In this document: positions 35,040 through 44,970 of the stretch, piece after piece | Numbering within the stretch: the first letter of the stretch is position 1 | Layout: each line of letters begins with the position of its first letter | Assembly (NCBI GenBank): GCA_015069695.1 | Contig: JADCRZ010000033.1 | Coordinates: forward strand, 1 to 64,000 | Origin: Williamsia sp. | GTDB lineage: Bacteria; Bacteroidota; Bacteroidia; Chitinophagales; Chitinophagaceae | Length of the DNA: 64,000 nucleotides | Reading direction: 5' to 3' | Translations under genes and position numbers: made by a program | Notes under the pieces: generated by a model | What the model saw: only the letters and a program-made list of their open reading frames with translations | Databases searched by the model: none | What the model was told of the DNA's origin: nothing

Positions 35040-37193
35040 ATGAAGCAGCTACTTCTTTGTGTGGCCCTGTTCGCATGTACAGGACTGTTGGCGCAGCATT
35101 CAATTAAATTATCGATCAAAGACAGTGAAACCAGAACCCCGCTGTCTGGTGCGACAGCTACAATCAGTTCCCTCCACATCACCACCGTTGCCGATAGTGC
35201 AGGTCTGGCAACTTTTAGTGACATCGCATCCGGCACTTATCTGATCACCATCTCCCATGTCGGCTTTAAAGAACAGGACGTTACTATAACCTTTCCCCAG
35301 ACTTCAGGCGTGACCGACGTTCTCCTACCGGAAGAAGAAGATGACGAGCACGAGGTGGTGGTTACAAGCACCAGAACCAGCCGAACCATCAGCGATATTC
35401 CCACCAGGGTCGAAACCATTTCAGGAGAAGAATTGGCAGAAAAAGGCAATATGAAGCCCGGCGACATCAGGATGTTACTGAACGAGAGCACAGGCATTCA
35501 AACGCAGCAAACTTCCGCCACTTCTTATAATTCCAGCATCCGCATACAGGGGCTGGATGGGCGTTATACGCAGCTCCTGAGGGATGGCTTTCCTCTCTAC
35601 GCCGGCTTTGCCGGTGGTCTCAGTCTTATGCAGGTTGCTCCGCTCGACCTCAAACAAATTGAAGTGATCAAAGGTTCTTCTTCCACCTTATATGGAGGAG
35701 GATCGATAGCAGGGCTGGTCAATCTGATTTCGAAAATACCGGTATCAAAAAGGGAGCTTCGTTTTTTGGGGAATGGGACCTCTGCGGGTGGACTTGACCT
35801 GAGCGGATTTTACAGCCAGAAATTTAAAAAAACAGGTATCACGGTTTTTGGCTCCCGCAATACCGGCCGGCCCTACGACCCGGCCCATCTGGGGCTGACT
35901 GCTATTCCTCAATTCAGCCGTTATACCTTCAACCCCCGTTTTTTTCTCTACGCAAATAAAACAACAGCCGATATAGGGTTCAGCTATATCTCCGAAAATC
36001 GCGTCGGCGGCAGCATGGATTATATCAAAAAAGAAATTCCCGGCTATTTTGAAAAGAACAACACAGACCGCTTTACAACACAGGCACAGCTGACCCGGCA
36101 GTGGAACGACCAGGCCCGGTTCACCGTCAAGAACAGCTACAGCCGCTTCAATCGCCTCATTGAAATACCCGGCTATCTGTTCAAAGGCACACAGCAATCC
36201 ACTTACTCGGAAGCAACCTACAGCAGAAGCAGGGAGAAGTCTGACTGGGTGATCGGGGCAAATTTCCTGACAGATGATTTCAAAGAAGACAGGCAGAACA
36301 GCAGCAGCACCCTGCGGAATTACCATTATAGTACCCTTGGCGGGTTCATCCAGAACACCTTGACACCTGCGACATTTTTCAGCTTGGAAACAGGCCTGCG
36401 GGGCGATTATGTGTGGCCATTCGGATGGGCTTTGCTGCCCAGGGTGTCGGCTCTGCTGAAACTGCCATCCGGTATCACGGCCCGCTTGGGCGGTGGACTG
36501 GGATACAAAACACCCACCGTCTTTAACGAAGAGGCAGAGAAAATTCAATTCCGGCACATTCTTCCCATCGATCAAAATACAGCCTTCAACGAGCGGTCAG
36601 CAGGCGCCAGCTTTGATGTGAACTACCGGGCACGCCTGGGCGCTGTTGGCCTTGCCCTGAACCAGCTGTTTTTCTACACTCGCCTGAACCGGCCGCTTGT
36701 TTTGATCCGTCAGGCAGGCAATGACCTGCAGTTTGAAAATGCCTCTGGACACCTGGATACCAGGGGACTGGAAACAAACCTGCGATTGACATACAGGGAC
36801 GTTAAGCTGTTTCTGGGCTATACCTATGCAGACGTAAACACCCATTTCAACCAGGTAAAAAGCTGGTTCCCGTTAACGGCCAGGCACCGGCTGAACAATG
36901 TGCTGATGTATGAGCAGGAAGGCAGACTGAAGATCGGAGTGGAGGCTTATTACTTCAGTCCGCAAAAACTGAGCGACGGCAACATGGGAAAATCATACTG
37001 GACATTCGGATTCATGGGTGAGAAATACTGGAAGCTGTTTTCCCTGTTCATCAACCTGGAAAACATCACTGATACGCGCCAGACTAAGTTTGATTCCATT
37101 TACACCGGCAATATCACTAACCCTGTTTTCAGAGATATCTACGCTCCCCTGGATGGTTTTGTGCTTAACGGGGGCATCAAGCTTGGCTTGTAA
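35040..37193 (+). CDS. TonB-dependent outer-membrane receptor
   Basis: A 717-aa receptor from the start MKQLLLCVALFACTGLLAQ (signal peptide); the longer start at 35013 is less likely. A carboxypeptidase-D-like beta domain (residues about 22-100), then the plug (EVVVTSTRTSRTISDIPTRV, SSIRIQGLDGRYTQLLRDGF, IEVIKGSSSTLYGGGSIAGL) and a 22-strand barrel ending FVLNGGIKLGL. It imports a TonB-dependent ligand such as a metal chelate. The DUF6660-like gene just upstream points to a metal substrate. The cobalamin riboswitch lies downstream of it and so does not control it in this orientation. Confidence 0.92.
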   Translation: MKQLLLCVALFACTGLLAQHSIKLSIKDSETRTPLSGATATISSLHITTVADSAGLATFSDIASGTYLITISHVGFKEQDVTITFPQTSGVTDVLLPEEEDDEHEVVVTSTRTSRTISDIPTRVETISGEELAEKGNMKPGDIRMLLNESTGIQTQQTSATSYNSSIRIQGLDGRYTQLLRDGFPLYAGFAGGLSLMQVAPLDLKQIEVIKGSSSTLYGGGSIAGLVNLISKIPVSKRELRFLGNGTSAGGLDLSGFYSQKFKKTGITVFGSRNTGRPYDPAHLGLTAIPQFSRYTFNPRFFLYANKTTADIGFSYISENRVGGSMDYIKKEIPGYFEKNNTDRFTTQAQLTRQWNDQARFTVKNSYSRFNRLIEIPGYLFKGTQQSTYSEATYSRSREKSDWVIGANFLTDDFKEDRQNSSSTLRNYHYSTLGGFIQNTLTPATFFSLETGLRGDYVWPFGWALLPRVSALLKLPSGITARLGGGLGYKTPTVFNEEAEKIQFRHILPIDQNTAFNERSAGASFDVNYRARLGAVGLALNQLFFYTRLNRPLVLIRQAGNDLQFENASGHLDTRGLETNLRLTYRDVKLFLGYTYADVNTHFNQVKSWFPLTARHRLNNVLMYEQEGRLKIGVEAYYFSPQKLSDGNMGKSYWTFGFMGEKYWKLFSLFINLENITDTRQTKFDSIYTGNITNPVFRDIYAPLDGFVLNGGIKLGL

Positions 37194-37365
37194 CCAGCAC
37201 CACACAATCGTAAGCTATATGTCCCCTTTTAATACCAACAAATCAGAGAGAATCCCGGCGGTGTTTTACAACTAATTTCTTTTGTATGATGTTGATTAAT
37301 CCACATCTTGTGCAAAACTTATCCGGCACCTTAAAAAAATCACTTCTACTTTCGTTCCAGTTCTT

Positions 37366-37580
37366 GCAAATAGCTTGTTGCGGTGCAGATTGAACATTTT
37401 TCCAATCTGCTTAAAAGGGAACCGTGTGCAATTCACGGGCTGACGGGCAACTGTAAGTAACAGCAACATTGCGCCACTCATTTCAAGTCCATTGTCCCTG
37501 CTTCCAGAGCGGGATGAGAAGGACAGGCGCGCAATGGTTACAAGCCAGGAGACCTGCCGTATACAACAACTTGTTTGGAA
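37366..37580 (+). promoter_or_regulatory. Cobalamin (B12) riboswitch upstream of nrdBA
   Basis: The conserved core is unmistakable: AAAAGGGAACCGTGTGCAAT, then TTCACGGGCTGACGGGCAAC and TGTAAG (consensus AAAGGGAA ... GGCTG ... GCAACTGTAA), then GCGCCACT, then GATGAGAAGG, and finally AGCCAGGAGACCTGCC (B12-box partner AGTCAGGATACCTGCC). A stem GCAGATTG ... CAATCTGC lies just before the core. Flanking CAAATAGCTTGTTG and CAACAACTTGTTTG can form P1. It lies about 105 bases before the nrdB ATG on the same strand. Expected effect: B12 binding lowers nrdBA expression. Confidence 0.93.
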
Positions 37581-37686
37581 CCTTCCCGATCAAGGTACCG
37601 GCAAAGATATTGCACCCGCGCCCCGGCCAGGTTCCCGTGTTCCCGTCTTTTGTCGTACCGCAGTGTTCACATTCAAATCTATCAGT

Positions 37687-38658
37687 ATGCATTACGAAAA
37701 CGAACCCCTTCTCAAAGAAAACAAAGACCGCTTTGTCATCCTTCCCATCAACTATCCACAAGTATGGGAGCAGTATAAAAAACATGAAGCTTCCTTCTGG
37801 ACAGCGGAGGAGATCGACCTCAGCAGCGACCTGAAAGACTGGACCTCGCTCAACGATGGCGAGCGTCATTTTATCTCGCATGTGCTGGCCTTCTTTGCCG
37901 CTAGCGATGGCATCGTAAACGAGAATCTCGCGGTCAACTTCATGAGTGAGGTGCAGCTGCCGGAAGCCAGGTGCTTTTATGGTTTTCAGATCATGATGGA
38001 AAACATTCATTCTGAAACCTATGCCTTGCTCATTGATACTTACATCCAAAACCCGGAAGAAAAACACCGCCTCTTTCACGCCATCGACACCGTGCTGGCA
38101 GTAAAGAAAAAAGCAGAATGGGCACTGCGATGGATCTCCAACGGCTCCTTTGCAGAACGGCTGGTAGCCTTTGCAGCCGTGGAAGGCATTTTCTTCAGCG
38201 GCAGCTTCTGCTCCATATTCTGGCTCAAGAAAAGGGGACTGATGCCTGGTCTCACGTTCAGCAATGAACTGATCAGCCGTGATGAAGGACTGCACTGCGA
38301 ATTTGCCTGCCTGCTCTACGGCATGCTGCGCCAGAAGCTCCCGCAAGCACAGGTGTACGACATCATCGGTCATGCAGTAAGGATCGAAAAGGAATTTATC
38401 ACAGAGGCCCTGCCCGTAAAGCTGATCGGCATGAATGCTGACCTGATGCAGCAATACATCGAGTTCGTGGCCGACCGCTGGCTGGTAGCCCTAAGTTATC
38501 CCAAGATGTTTCATGCTACTAATCCCTTCGACTTTATGGAGATGATCTCGCTGCAGGGTAAGACCAACTTCTTTGAAAAGCGCGTCGGTGATTACCAGAA
38601 AGCGGGCGTGCTGGCCACCAAAGAAAGCCAGAACTTTTCACTGGACGAAGATTTTTAA
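37687..38658 (+). CDS. nrdB: Class I ribonucleotide reductase, beta subunit
   Basis: A 323-aa R2 subunit that houses the metal cofactor and radical. Start [20 protein letters not shown] chosen because upstream codons in the same frame lie inside the riboswitch. Metal ligands are visible: Glu/His in [28 protein letters not shown]-type helix ([19 protein letters not shown]), then [16 protein letters not shown] and [13 protein letters not shown]; the ligand set is the usual E/E-H/E/E-H arrangement. Together with NrdA it makes deoxyribonucleotides. It precedes nrdA by 22 bases and is under the cobalamin riboswitch. Confidence 0.96.
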   Translation: MHYENEPLLKENKDRFVILPINYPQVWEQYKKHEASFWTAEEIDLSSDLKDWTSLNDGERHFISHVLAFFAASDGIVNENLAVNFMSEVQLPEARCFYGFQIMMENIHSETYALLIDTYIQNPEEKHRLFHAIDTVLAVKKKAEWALRWISNGSFAERLVAFAAVEGIFFSGSFCSIFWLKKRGLMPGLTFSNELISRDEGLHCEFACLLYGMLRQKLPQAQVYDIIGHAVRIEKEFITEALPVKLIGMNADLMQQYIEFVADRWLVALSYPKMFHATNPFDFMEMISLQGKTNFFEKRVGDYQKAGVLATKESQNFSLDEDF

Positions 38659-38680
38659 CCACCCTCTAAAACCTACTATT

Positions 38681-41044
38681 ATGTACGTTATCAAAAGAAA
38701 TGGAAATAAGGAAGCCGTGCGCTTCGACAAAGTAACCGCACGCATTGAAAAACTCTCTTATAGCTTGAGCTCCCTGGTCGATATACATGAAGTTGCCAAA
38801 AAGACCATCGAAGGTATCTATGAAGGCGTGCCTACGACGGAGCTGGACAACCTGGCGGCTGAAACGGCTGCCTCGCTTACCACGCGTCATCCCGATTATG
38901 CCCTCCTGGCATCCCGCATTGCCGTAAGCAACCTGCATAAGAACACCACCAAACGTTTTTCATCTACCATGCGCAAGCTGCATGAATACGTGAACCCGGC
39001 TACCGGCAAACGGATGCCCATGATCGCTGATGATGTAATGGAGATCATCCATGAACACGCAGACCTGCTGGACAGCACCATCATCTACGACCGCGATTAC
39101 AGCTTTGAATACTTTGGTTTTAAAACCCTGGAGAAATCGTACCTGTTGCGCATCGATGGCAGGGTGGCCGAACGGCCGCAACATATGTACATGCGCGTGG
39201 CTGTCGGTATCAATAAGCACGACATCGAGCGCGTCATCCAAACGTATAACCTGATGAGCGAGCGTTGGTTCACCCACGCCACGCCTACCCTGTTCAATGC
39301 CGGTACACCCAAACCACAGATGTCTTCCTGCTTTTTGCTTACCATGAAAGACGACAGCATTGATGGCATTTACGACACCCTCAAGCAAACGGCGAAGATC
39401 TCGCAGAGTGCCGGCGGCATCGGGCTGGCCATTCATTCGGTGCGGGCCACCGGCAGCTATATAGGTGGTACCAATGGCACCAGCAACGGCATCATTCCCA
39501 TGCTGCGGGTGTTCAACGATACGGCCCGCTATGTAGACCAGGGCGGCGGCAAGCGGAAAGGCGCTTTTGCCATCTACCTGGAGCCCTGGCATGCAGACGT
39601 AGAAGCATTTCTGGACCTGCGCAAAAACCATGGCAAGGAAGAGCTGCGGGCCCGAGATTTATTCTATGCACTCTGGATCCCGGATCTATTTATGAAACGG
39701 GTGCAGGAGAACGGTGACTGGAGCCTATTTTGTCCCAATGAAGCACCCGGCTTGCAGGATTGTTACGGCACCGCATTTGAAACCCTGTATGAGCAGTACG
39801 AGCAGGAAGGTCGGGCAAGAAAAACGATCAAGGCACAGGAGTTATGGTTCGCCATCCTGGAAGCGCAGATAGAAACCGGTACGCCTTATCTGCTGTACAA
39901 GGACGCTGCCAACAGCAAAAGCAACCAGCAGAACCTGGGCACGATCAAGAGCAGCAACCTGTGCACGGAAATCATGGAGTATACCTCGCCCGAAGAAGTG
40001 GCCGTGTGCAACCTGGCATCCATTGCTTTGCCCCGTTTTGTGATCAACAACACGTTCGACCACCAAAAGCTTTTTGAAGTAGCTTACCAGGTAACGCTCA
40101 ACCTCAACCGGATCATTGATGAAAACTATTATCTGATAGAGGAAGCTAAACGCTCGAATCTCAGGCACCGGCCCATCGGACTGGGTGTGCAGGGTTTGGC
40201 TGATGTGTTTATCCTGCTGCGCCTGCCGTATGAAAGCGAGCTGGCCGGCATGCTCAACAAAAATATCTTTGAAACCATTTATTTTGCTGCCATGACGGCC
40301 AGCAAAGACCTGGCAAAAGAACAGGGCGCCTACGAAACGTTTGCCGGATCACCCGTATCAAAAGGCCTCTTCCAGTTTGACCTGTGGGGGGTGCGGCCAA
40401 GCGACCGCTGGGACTGGCAGACGCTGAAAGAAGAAGTGATGCAGTACGGTGTGCGCAACTCGCTGCTGCTGGCACCGATGCCCACTGCTTCCACCTCGCA
40501 GCTCCTGGGCAACAACGAGTGTTTCGAGCCGTATACCAGCAACATCTACACAAGAAGGGTGTTAAGCGGGGAGTTCATCATCGTGAACAAACACCTGCTC
40601 AAAGACCTGGTGCAGCTGGGCTTGTGGAACAGCACCATGAAAAACAAGATCATTGCAGCCAACGGCTCTGTGCAGAACATACCGGAAATACCGGCCGACA
40701 TCAAGGAACTGTACAAAACGGTGTGGGAGATCAAACAGCGCACCATGATCGACATGGCAGCAGACAGGGGAGCTTTTATCTGTCAGTCGCAATCACTAAA
40801 CCTCTTTGTCGACAGTCCGACCACGGCCAAGCTCACCTCTATGCATTTCTATGCCTGGAAAAAGGGACTGAAGACAGGCATGTATTACCTACGTACGCAA
40901 GCTGCAGCACAGGCTGTGCAGTTTACAGTGGAAAAACAGCTGCACGCAGGAGGGCAACCTGAGGCGACTCAGATGCAAACTGAAGAAACCTCTCCGGGTG
41001 CCAGCTGCAGCATGCAGGAAGGATGCACCAGCTGCAGTGCTTAA
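38681..41044 (+). CDS. nrdA: Class I ribonucleotide reductase, alpha subunit
   Basis: A 787-aa catalytic subunit from the start [20 protein letters not shown]; longer in-frame starts overlap nrdB. An N-terminal ATP-cone (residues about 1-95) indicates allosteric activity control by ATP/dATP. Catalytic core: [20 protein letters not shown] (first active-site Cys), [20 protein letters not shown] and CNLASIALP (N-x-C-x-E site), [20 protein letters not shown] (second active-site Cys region). The C-terminus GCTSCSA carries the mobile CxxC redox pair. Follows nrdB by 22 bases; a strong terminator ends the unit. Confidence 0.97.
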   Translation: MYVIKRNGNKEAVRFDKVTARIEKLSYSLSSLVDIHEVAKKTIEGIYEGVPTTELDNLAAETAASLTTRHPDYALLASRIAVSNLHKNTTKRFSSTMRKLHEYVNPATGKRMPMIADDVMEIIHEHADLLDSTIIYDRDYSFEYFGFKTLEKSYLLRIDGRVAERPQHMYMRVAVGINKHDIERVIQTYNLMSERWFTHATPTLFNAGTPKPQMSSCFLLTMKDDSIDGIYDTLKQTAKISQSAGGIGLAIHSVRATGSYIGGTNGTSNGIIPMLRVFNDTARYVDQGGGKRKGAFAIYLEPWHADVEAFLDLRKNHGKEELRARDLFYALWIPDLFMKRVQENGDWSLFCPNEAPGLQDCYGTAFETLYEQYEQEGRARKTIKAQELWFAILEAQIETGTPYLLYKDAANSKSNQQNLGTIKSSNLCTEIMEYTSPEEVAVCNLASIALPRFVINNTFDHQKLFEVAYQVTLNLNRIIDENYYLIEEAKRSNLRHRPIGLGVQGLADVFILLRLPYESELAGMLNKNIFETIYFAAMTASKDLAKEQGAYETFAGSPVSKGLFQFDLWGVRPSDRWDWQTLKEEVMQYGVRNSLLLAPMPTASTSQLLGNNECFEPYTSNIYTRRVLSGEFIIVNKHLLKDLVQLGLWNSTMKNKIIAANGSVQNIPEIPADIKELYKTVWEIKQRTMIDMAADRGAFICQSQSLNLFVDSPTTAKLTSMHFYAWKKGLKTGMYYLRTQAAAQAVQFTVEKQLHAGGQPEATQMQTEETSPGASCSMQEGCTSCSA

Positions 41045-41060
41045 CGCATGTCATTTTTCT

Positions 41061-41110
41061 CTAAAACAAAACAGAGTATGCCGACAGCGGCATACTCTGT
41101 TTTGTTTTAG
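41061..41110 (+). terminator. Terminator after nrdBA
   Basis: Perfect 23-bp stem CTAAAACAAAACAGAGTATGCCG with loop ACAG and its exact complement ending TTTTGTTTTAG, 16 bases after the nrdA stop. The AT-rich outer stem supplies the U-tract. Confidence 0.92.
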
Positions 41111-41291
41111 AAGCGTAAGCTGTCACAGCTTGGCGAAGAGCGGACAATCAACCGATACTTCAGGGCATGTTTAATGATCTCCGCAATTTGTTTTCAATGG
41201 GCATCAGCACCTTTTTCCTGTTTGCGTAAACAGTTTTCCCTTTTTGCAAAGGGATTCCTCCGGATTATACTTGATGTTTACAAAAAAATCC

Positions 41292-41618
41292 ATGTGCCAT
41301 TTTCAGGAACTTGCCCGGTGTCGTGAATGCTATATCGTTCGCTGCGGTAATTGCCGGCAATACCAGATTTATTTCTCAGGCCTTATTTTATCCTTGTCAC
41401 AGCAGGAGTTTATGCAATGGCTCGGATACATTGAACAGCGGGACTGCCGTGCAAATGAGATCCGCGATCCCTATGAAAAGTCTGCTTTTATTTCCACGTC
41501 CAAAGCAGGGGTGCACCTGGCTGTTTCCCTGAACGAGTATTTACAGCTGCAAACGCTCCTTCGAAAAGCTGACTGCGAAGTAAAGGCGCTGGACATGCTG
41601 GCTCTTTTCGAGGGCTGA
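41292..41618 (+). CDS. DUF6686-like small Cys-containing protein
   Basis: A 108-aa protein starting MCHFQELARCRECYIVRCGN; an ATG six codons upstream (41274) is possible. The front has four Cys in CRECYIVRCGNC, a likely zinc knuckle, then YQIYFSGLILSLSQQEFMQW and a helical C-terminus. The pattern matches small DUF6686 proteins found in Bacteroidota, function unknown. It lies between the nrd terminator and ferritin, on the same strand as both. Confidence 0.6.
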   Translation: MCHFQELARCRECYIVRCGNCRQYQIYFSGLILSLSQQEFMQWLGYIEQRDCRANEIRDPYEKSAFISTSKAGVHLAVSLNEYLQLQTLLRKADCEVKALDMLALFEG

Positions 41619-41730
41619 TTGCCACTTCATCACCCATTATGGGCTTTCTTATCTGGTGAGGGACGGCGCGTGAAAGAGAAAAGAGCATTCCTGCAATAAT
41701 GATAAATTAATTTCAAAAACTCAAAGAGGT

Positions 41731-42228
41731 ATGTTAACAAAATCAATGCAACACGCTTTAAACAGGCAAGTGCTGATGGAAGCGCAGTCCTCACAAGCTT
41801 ATTTGGCTATGGGCAGCTGGTCCGAAATACAACCGGGGCTCAAAGGGGTTACCCAGTTCTTCTTCAAACACAGCGATGAAGAGCGCATGCATATGCTTAA
41901 ACTACTCCACTACATCAATGAACGGGGAGGTTTTGGTGTGATCCCTCCCCTTGAACAGCCCATACTTACATTTGTTTCCTTGAAAAAGGCATTCGAAGAA
42001 CTGTTAAAGCACGAACTCAAGGTGAGTGAAAGCATCAACGACCTGGTGGATATGGCCCTGAAAGAAAAGGATTATGCAACCCTTAACTTTCTGCAGTGGT
42101 ATGTAAATGAACAGATGGAAGAAGAAAGGCTGGCCCGGGAATGCAACGACAAGCTGGAGATGATCGGCGACGACAAAAGCGGCTTGTACTTATTCGACCG
42201 GGACATACTTACGCTGGATGCGACTTAG
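41731..42228 (+). CDS. ftnA: Non-heme ferritin
   Basis: A 165-aa four-helix iron-storage protein. Ferroxidase-site residues are seen: Glu in NRQVLMEAQSSQAYLAMGSW, the pair in HSDEERMHMLKLLHYINERG, and Glu residues in WYVNEQMEEERLARECNDKL. No signal peptide; cytoplasmic 24-mer expected. Length is standard for bacterial FtnA. Its own promoter probably lies in the 112 bases before it. Confidence 0.95.
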   Translation: MLTKSMQHALNRQVLMEAQSSQAYLAMGSWSEIQPGLKGVTQFFFKHSDEERMHMLKLLHYINERGGFGVIPPLEQPILTFVSLKKAFEELLKHELKVSESINDLVDMALKEKDYATLNFLQWYVNEQMEEERLARECNDKLEMIGDDKSGLYLFDRDILTLDAT

Positions 42229-42446
42229 CTGTAACGTGGCATATGAGTGCATCACCCTACCTGTTTATTGAAACTGCCTATAAGATAGATGCGCAGCAGG
42301 CAGCCGGCCCTTATGGTCTAAATACCTTTATTTTATCACTTCCTGTATTATGAACGGGATGTGAAATAATCATTAACCCATAAAAACGGCACTATCGTGA
42401 TGGGAGAATATCTATTTTCGATGCACGAATCAAATCTTTTGTAAGC

Positions 42447-44960
42447 ATGTACACGCGTAGGGATTTTCTTAAACAGGCAGCGTTGTTATCAAGTGGTACT
42501 GCTTTGATGAACATGTTGCCGCCGGTTATTCAAAAGGCATTGGCCGTCAATCCTGCACCCGGAAGCACTTTTTACGATGCGGAGCACATTGTCTTCCTGA
42601 TGCAGGAAAACCGCTCCTTCGATCATGTGTTTGGTTCATTACAGGGGGTGCGTGGCTACAATGATCCGCGTGCGATCCGTTTGAACAATGGAAACAAAGT
42701 ATGGCTACAGTCAGATCTGAATGGTGACACATACGCCCCGTTTCACCTGAATATAAACAATACCAAAGCGCCCTGGATGGGTTCCCTGCCTCATGGCTGG
42801 TCTGACCAGACCGATGCGAGGAATAAAGGCAAATATGACAGGTGGCTGCATGTAAAAAAAGCATCCAACAAACTGTATAGGGAGATGCCCCTGACCTTGG
42901 GCTACTGCAACCGGTCCGACTTCCCTTTTTATTATTCCCTGGCAGATGCTTTTACCGTATGCGACCACAATTTCTGCTCCAGCATAACAGGCACGCATCC
43001 AAACCGGCATTATTGGATGAGTGGCACCGTGCGCGAATCCAATACCCCGGAAGCAAAAGCGCACCTGTGGAATGTAACCAATTACGCCACGCCTGAACTG
43101 GGCTGGAAGACCTTTCCCGAGCGGTTGGAAGAAAACGGCGTCAGCTGGAAAGTGTACCAGAATGAACTGACAATGGGGTACGGACTGAAAGGAGAGGAGA
43201 GTGCCTGGTTAAGTAATTTCGGTACCAATGTACTGGAGTATTTCAGGCAGTATAATGTTCGCCTGCACCCGGGAGCCATCGCTAACCTGCAGGTAAAGGA
43301 AGAAAACATCCGGAATGAGATAGCGGCACTGGAGAAATTACCTGCATCGGATGACACAAAATTGAAACTGGCAGCTGCGCAAAAAGTGCTGGCAGGGATA
43401 CTCGCCGATCAGGAAAAATATTCCAAAGAAAATTATGACAGGCTTATAGCGCTGCAGAAAGAGCTGAACCAAAAAGCATTCAGCACAAACATCGATGATC
43501 CGTTTTATCATGACCTCACTACTTTGCAGTTCAATGACAAGGGAACCGAGCGGCAGTTGAGGGTTCCGAAGGGAGACATCCTGCAACAGTTCAGGGAAGA
43601 CGTGCAAAATGGTTCCTTGCCAACAGTATCCTGGCTGATGCCGTCAGCAAATTTTTCCGATCATCCCTCTCTGCCCTGGTTTGGCCCATGGTACGTGAGT
43701 GAGATCATGGAAATTCTATTGCAGAATCCGGAAGTCTGGAAGAAAACGGTTTTTGTTCTGACCTACGATGAAAACGACGGTTACTACGATCATATGCCGC
43801 CCTTTGTCGTTCCTAATCCCTACGAGGAGCATACGGGCAAAGTGTCAAAAGGTATTGACCCGAGAATGGATTTCGTTACAAAAGATCAGCAAACCAATCC
43901 CTCCGCAACGGCCAACAGGCTCAGGGAAAGCGCTGTAGGCCTTGGTTACAGGGTGCCGATGATCATTGCTTCACCCTGGACGCGTGGCGGGTTTGTGTGC
44001 TCCGAAGTGTTTGATCATACCTCATCACTGCAATTCCTGGAAATATTTCTGGAAAAGAAATTCAATAAGAAAATAAGGGAAGAAAACATCACCCAGTGGA
44101 GGCGAACCATTTGCGGTGACCTGACATCAGCCTTCAGGCCCTACAATGGCGAGAAAATGGATCAGCCTGATTTTCTGAATAAAGATCCTTTTCTCGAAAG
44201 CATTTACCAGGCACAGTTCAGGCAGGTGCCTGATAACTATAAAAAACTATCAGCCGCCGAAATAGACCAGATCAATACAGATCACTCGCAGTCACCCTAT
44301 TTCCCAAAGCAGGAAACCGGCGTTCGCCAGGCATGTGCCTTGCCTTATGAGCTGTATACAGATGGAGAATACAATAAGAGCAAAAACATTTATGCGTTGA
44401 ATTTCAAGGCGGGCGATCACATTTTCGGTTCCGGCTCTGCAGGATCACCGTTTTGTGTGTACAGTATCAATGCTTACCGGGGAGAGAAGTTGCGTACCTG
44501 GAACTACAGCGTTGCAGCAGGAGATGCGCTGCAGGATGAGTGGAACATAGCTGATTTTGAGGATGGGCAATATCACCTGAGGATATACGGGCCCAACGGA
44601 TTTTACAGGGAGTTTATAGGAAACAACCTGTCACCGGTTTTAAGCATCGCATGCAGTTATGAGCAAGACAAAATGAGTAAAGGAAAGCTGACGGGAAATA
44701 TAATCATATCTGTTGCCAACAAGGATGTGACTGCGCATACAATAGAAATCAAAAGCAATGTGTACAAAACAGGTGATTTTGCCAGGACGATAGCTCCCCA
44801 AAGCCAGGCTTCCTTTACATTGAACTTGTCAGGCAGTTATAACTGGTACGACGTGCGTGTAAAAGTCAAAGGAAACACTTTATTTGAGGAGCGTTTTGCC
44901 GGGCATGTAGAAACAGGCCTGATCACCAAGACCGATCCGCTCATGGGAGGTGTTGTATAA
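42447..44960 (+). CDS. Phosphocholine-specific phospholipase C, Tat-exported
   Basis: An 837-aa enzyme. The N-terminus MYTRRDFLKQAALLSSGTAL has the twin-arginine motif and a hydrophobic segment. The phosphoesterase domain (residues about 45-530) shows HIVFLMQENRSFDHVFGSLQ, SITGTHPNRHYWMSG, WLMPSANFSDHPSLPWFGPW, VLTYDENDGYYDHMPPFVVP and MIIASPWTRGGFVCSEVFDH, the catalytic/metal motifs of the acid-phosphatase-like PLC family. Two C-terminal beta-sandwich domains (about 650-830) complete the usual PlcH/N-type layout. It would cleave phosphatidylcholine or sphingomyelin outside the cytoplasm. Ends 10 bases from the convergent norZ. Confidence 0.93.
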   Translation: MYTRRDFLKQAALLSSGTALMNMLPPVIQKALAVNPAPGSTFYDAEHIVFLMQENRSFDHVFGSLQGVRGYNDPRAIRLNNGNKVWLQSDLNGDTYAPFHLNINNTKAPWMGSLPHGWSDQTDARNKGKYDRWLHVKKASNKLYREMPLTLGYCNRSDFPFYYSLADAFTVCDHNFCSSITGTHPNRHYWMSGTVRESNTPEAKAHLWNVTNYATPELGWKTFPERLEENGVSWKVYQNELTMGYGLKGEESAWLSNFGTNVLEYFRQYNVRLHPGAIANLQVKEENIRNEIAALEKLPASDDTKLKLAAAQKVLAGILADQEKYSKENYDRLIALQKELNQKAFSTNIDDPFYHDLTTLQFNDKGTERQLRVPKGDILQQFREDVQNGSLPTVSWLMPSANFSDHPSLPWFGPWYVSEIMEILLQNPEVWKKTVFVLTYDENDGYYDHMPPFVVPNPYEEHTGKVSKGIDPRMDFVTKDQQTNPSATANRLRESAVGLGYRVPMIIASPWTRGGFVCSEVFDHTSSLQFLEIFLEKKFNKKIREENITQWRRTICGDLTSAFRPYNGEKMDQPDFLNKDPFLESIYQAQFRQVPDNYKKLSAAEIDQINTDHSQSPYFPKQETGVRQACALPYELYTDGEYNKSKNIYALNFKAGDHIFGSGSAGSPFCVYSINAYRGEKLRTWNYSVAAGDALQDEWNIADFEDGQYHLRIYGPNGFYREFIGNNLSPVLSIACSYEQDKMSKGKLTGNIIISVANKDVTAHTIEIKSNVYKTGDFARTIAPQSQASFTLNLSGSYNWYDVRVKVKGNTLFEERFAGHVETGLITKTDPLMGGVV

Positions 44961-44970
44961 GAATTGCCAC

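Noticed and set aside
35040-37193. TonB receptor as a BtuB-type B12 transporter because of the nearby riboswitch.
   Set aside because: The riboswitch is downstream and points away to nrdBA; the upstream Cys-rich protein points to a metal ligand instead.
37483-38454. 323-codon minus-strand ORF opposite nrdB.
   Set aside because: Shadow of nrdB codon bias; the plus-strand protein has all R2 ligands and follows a riboswitch.
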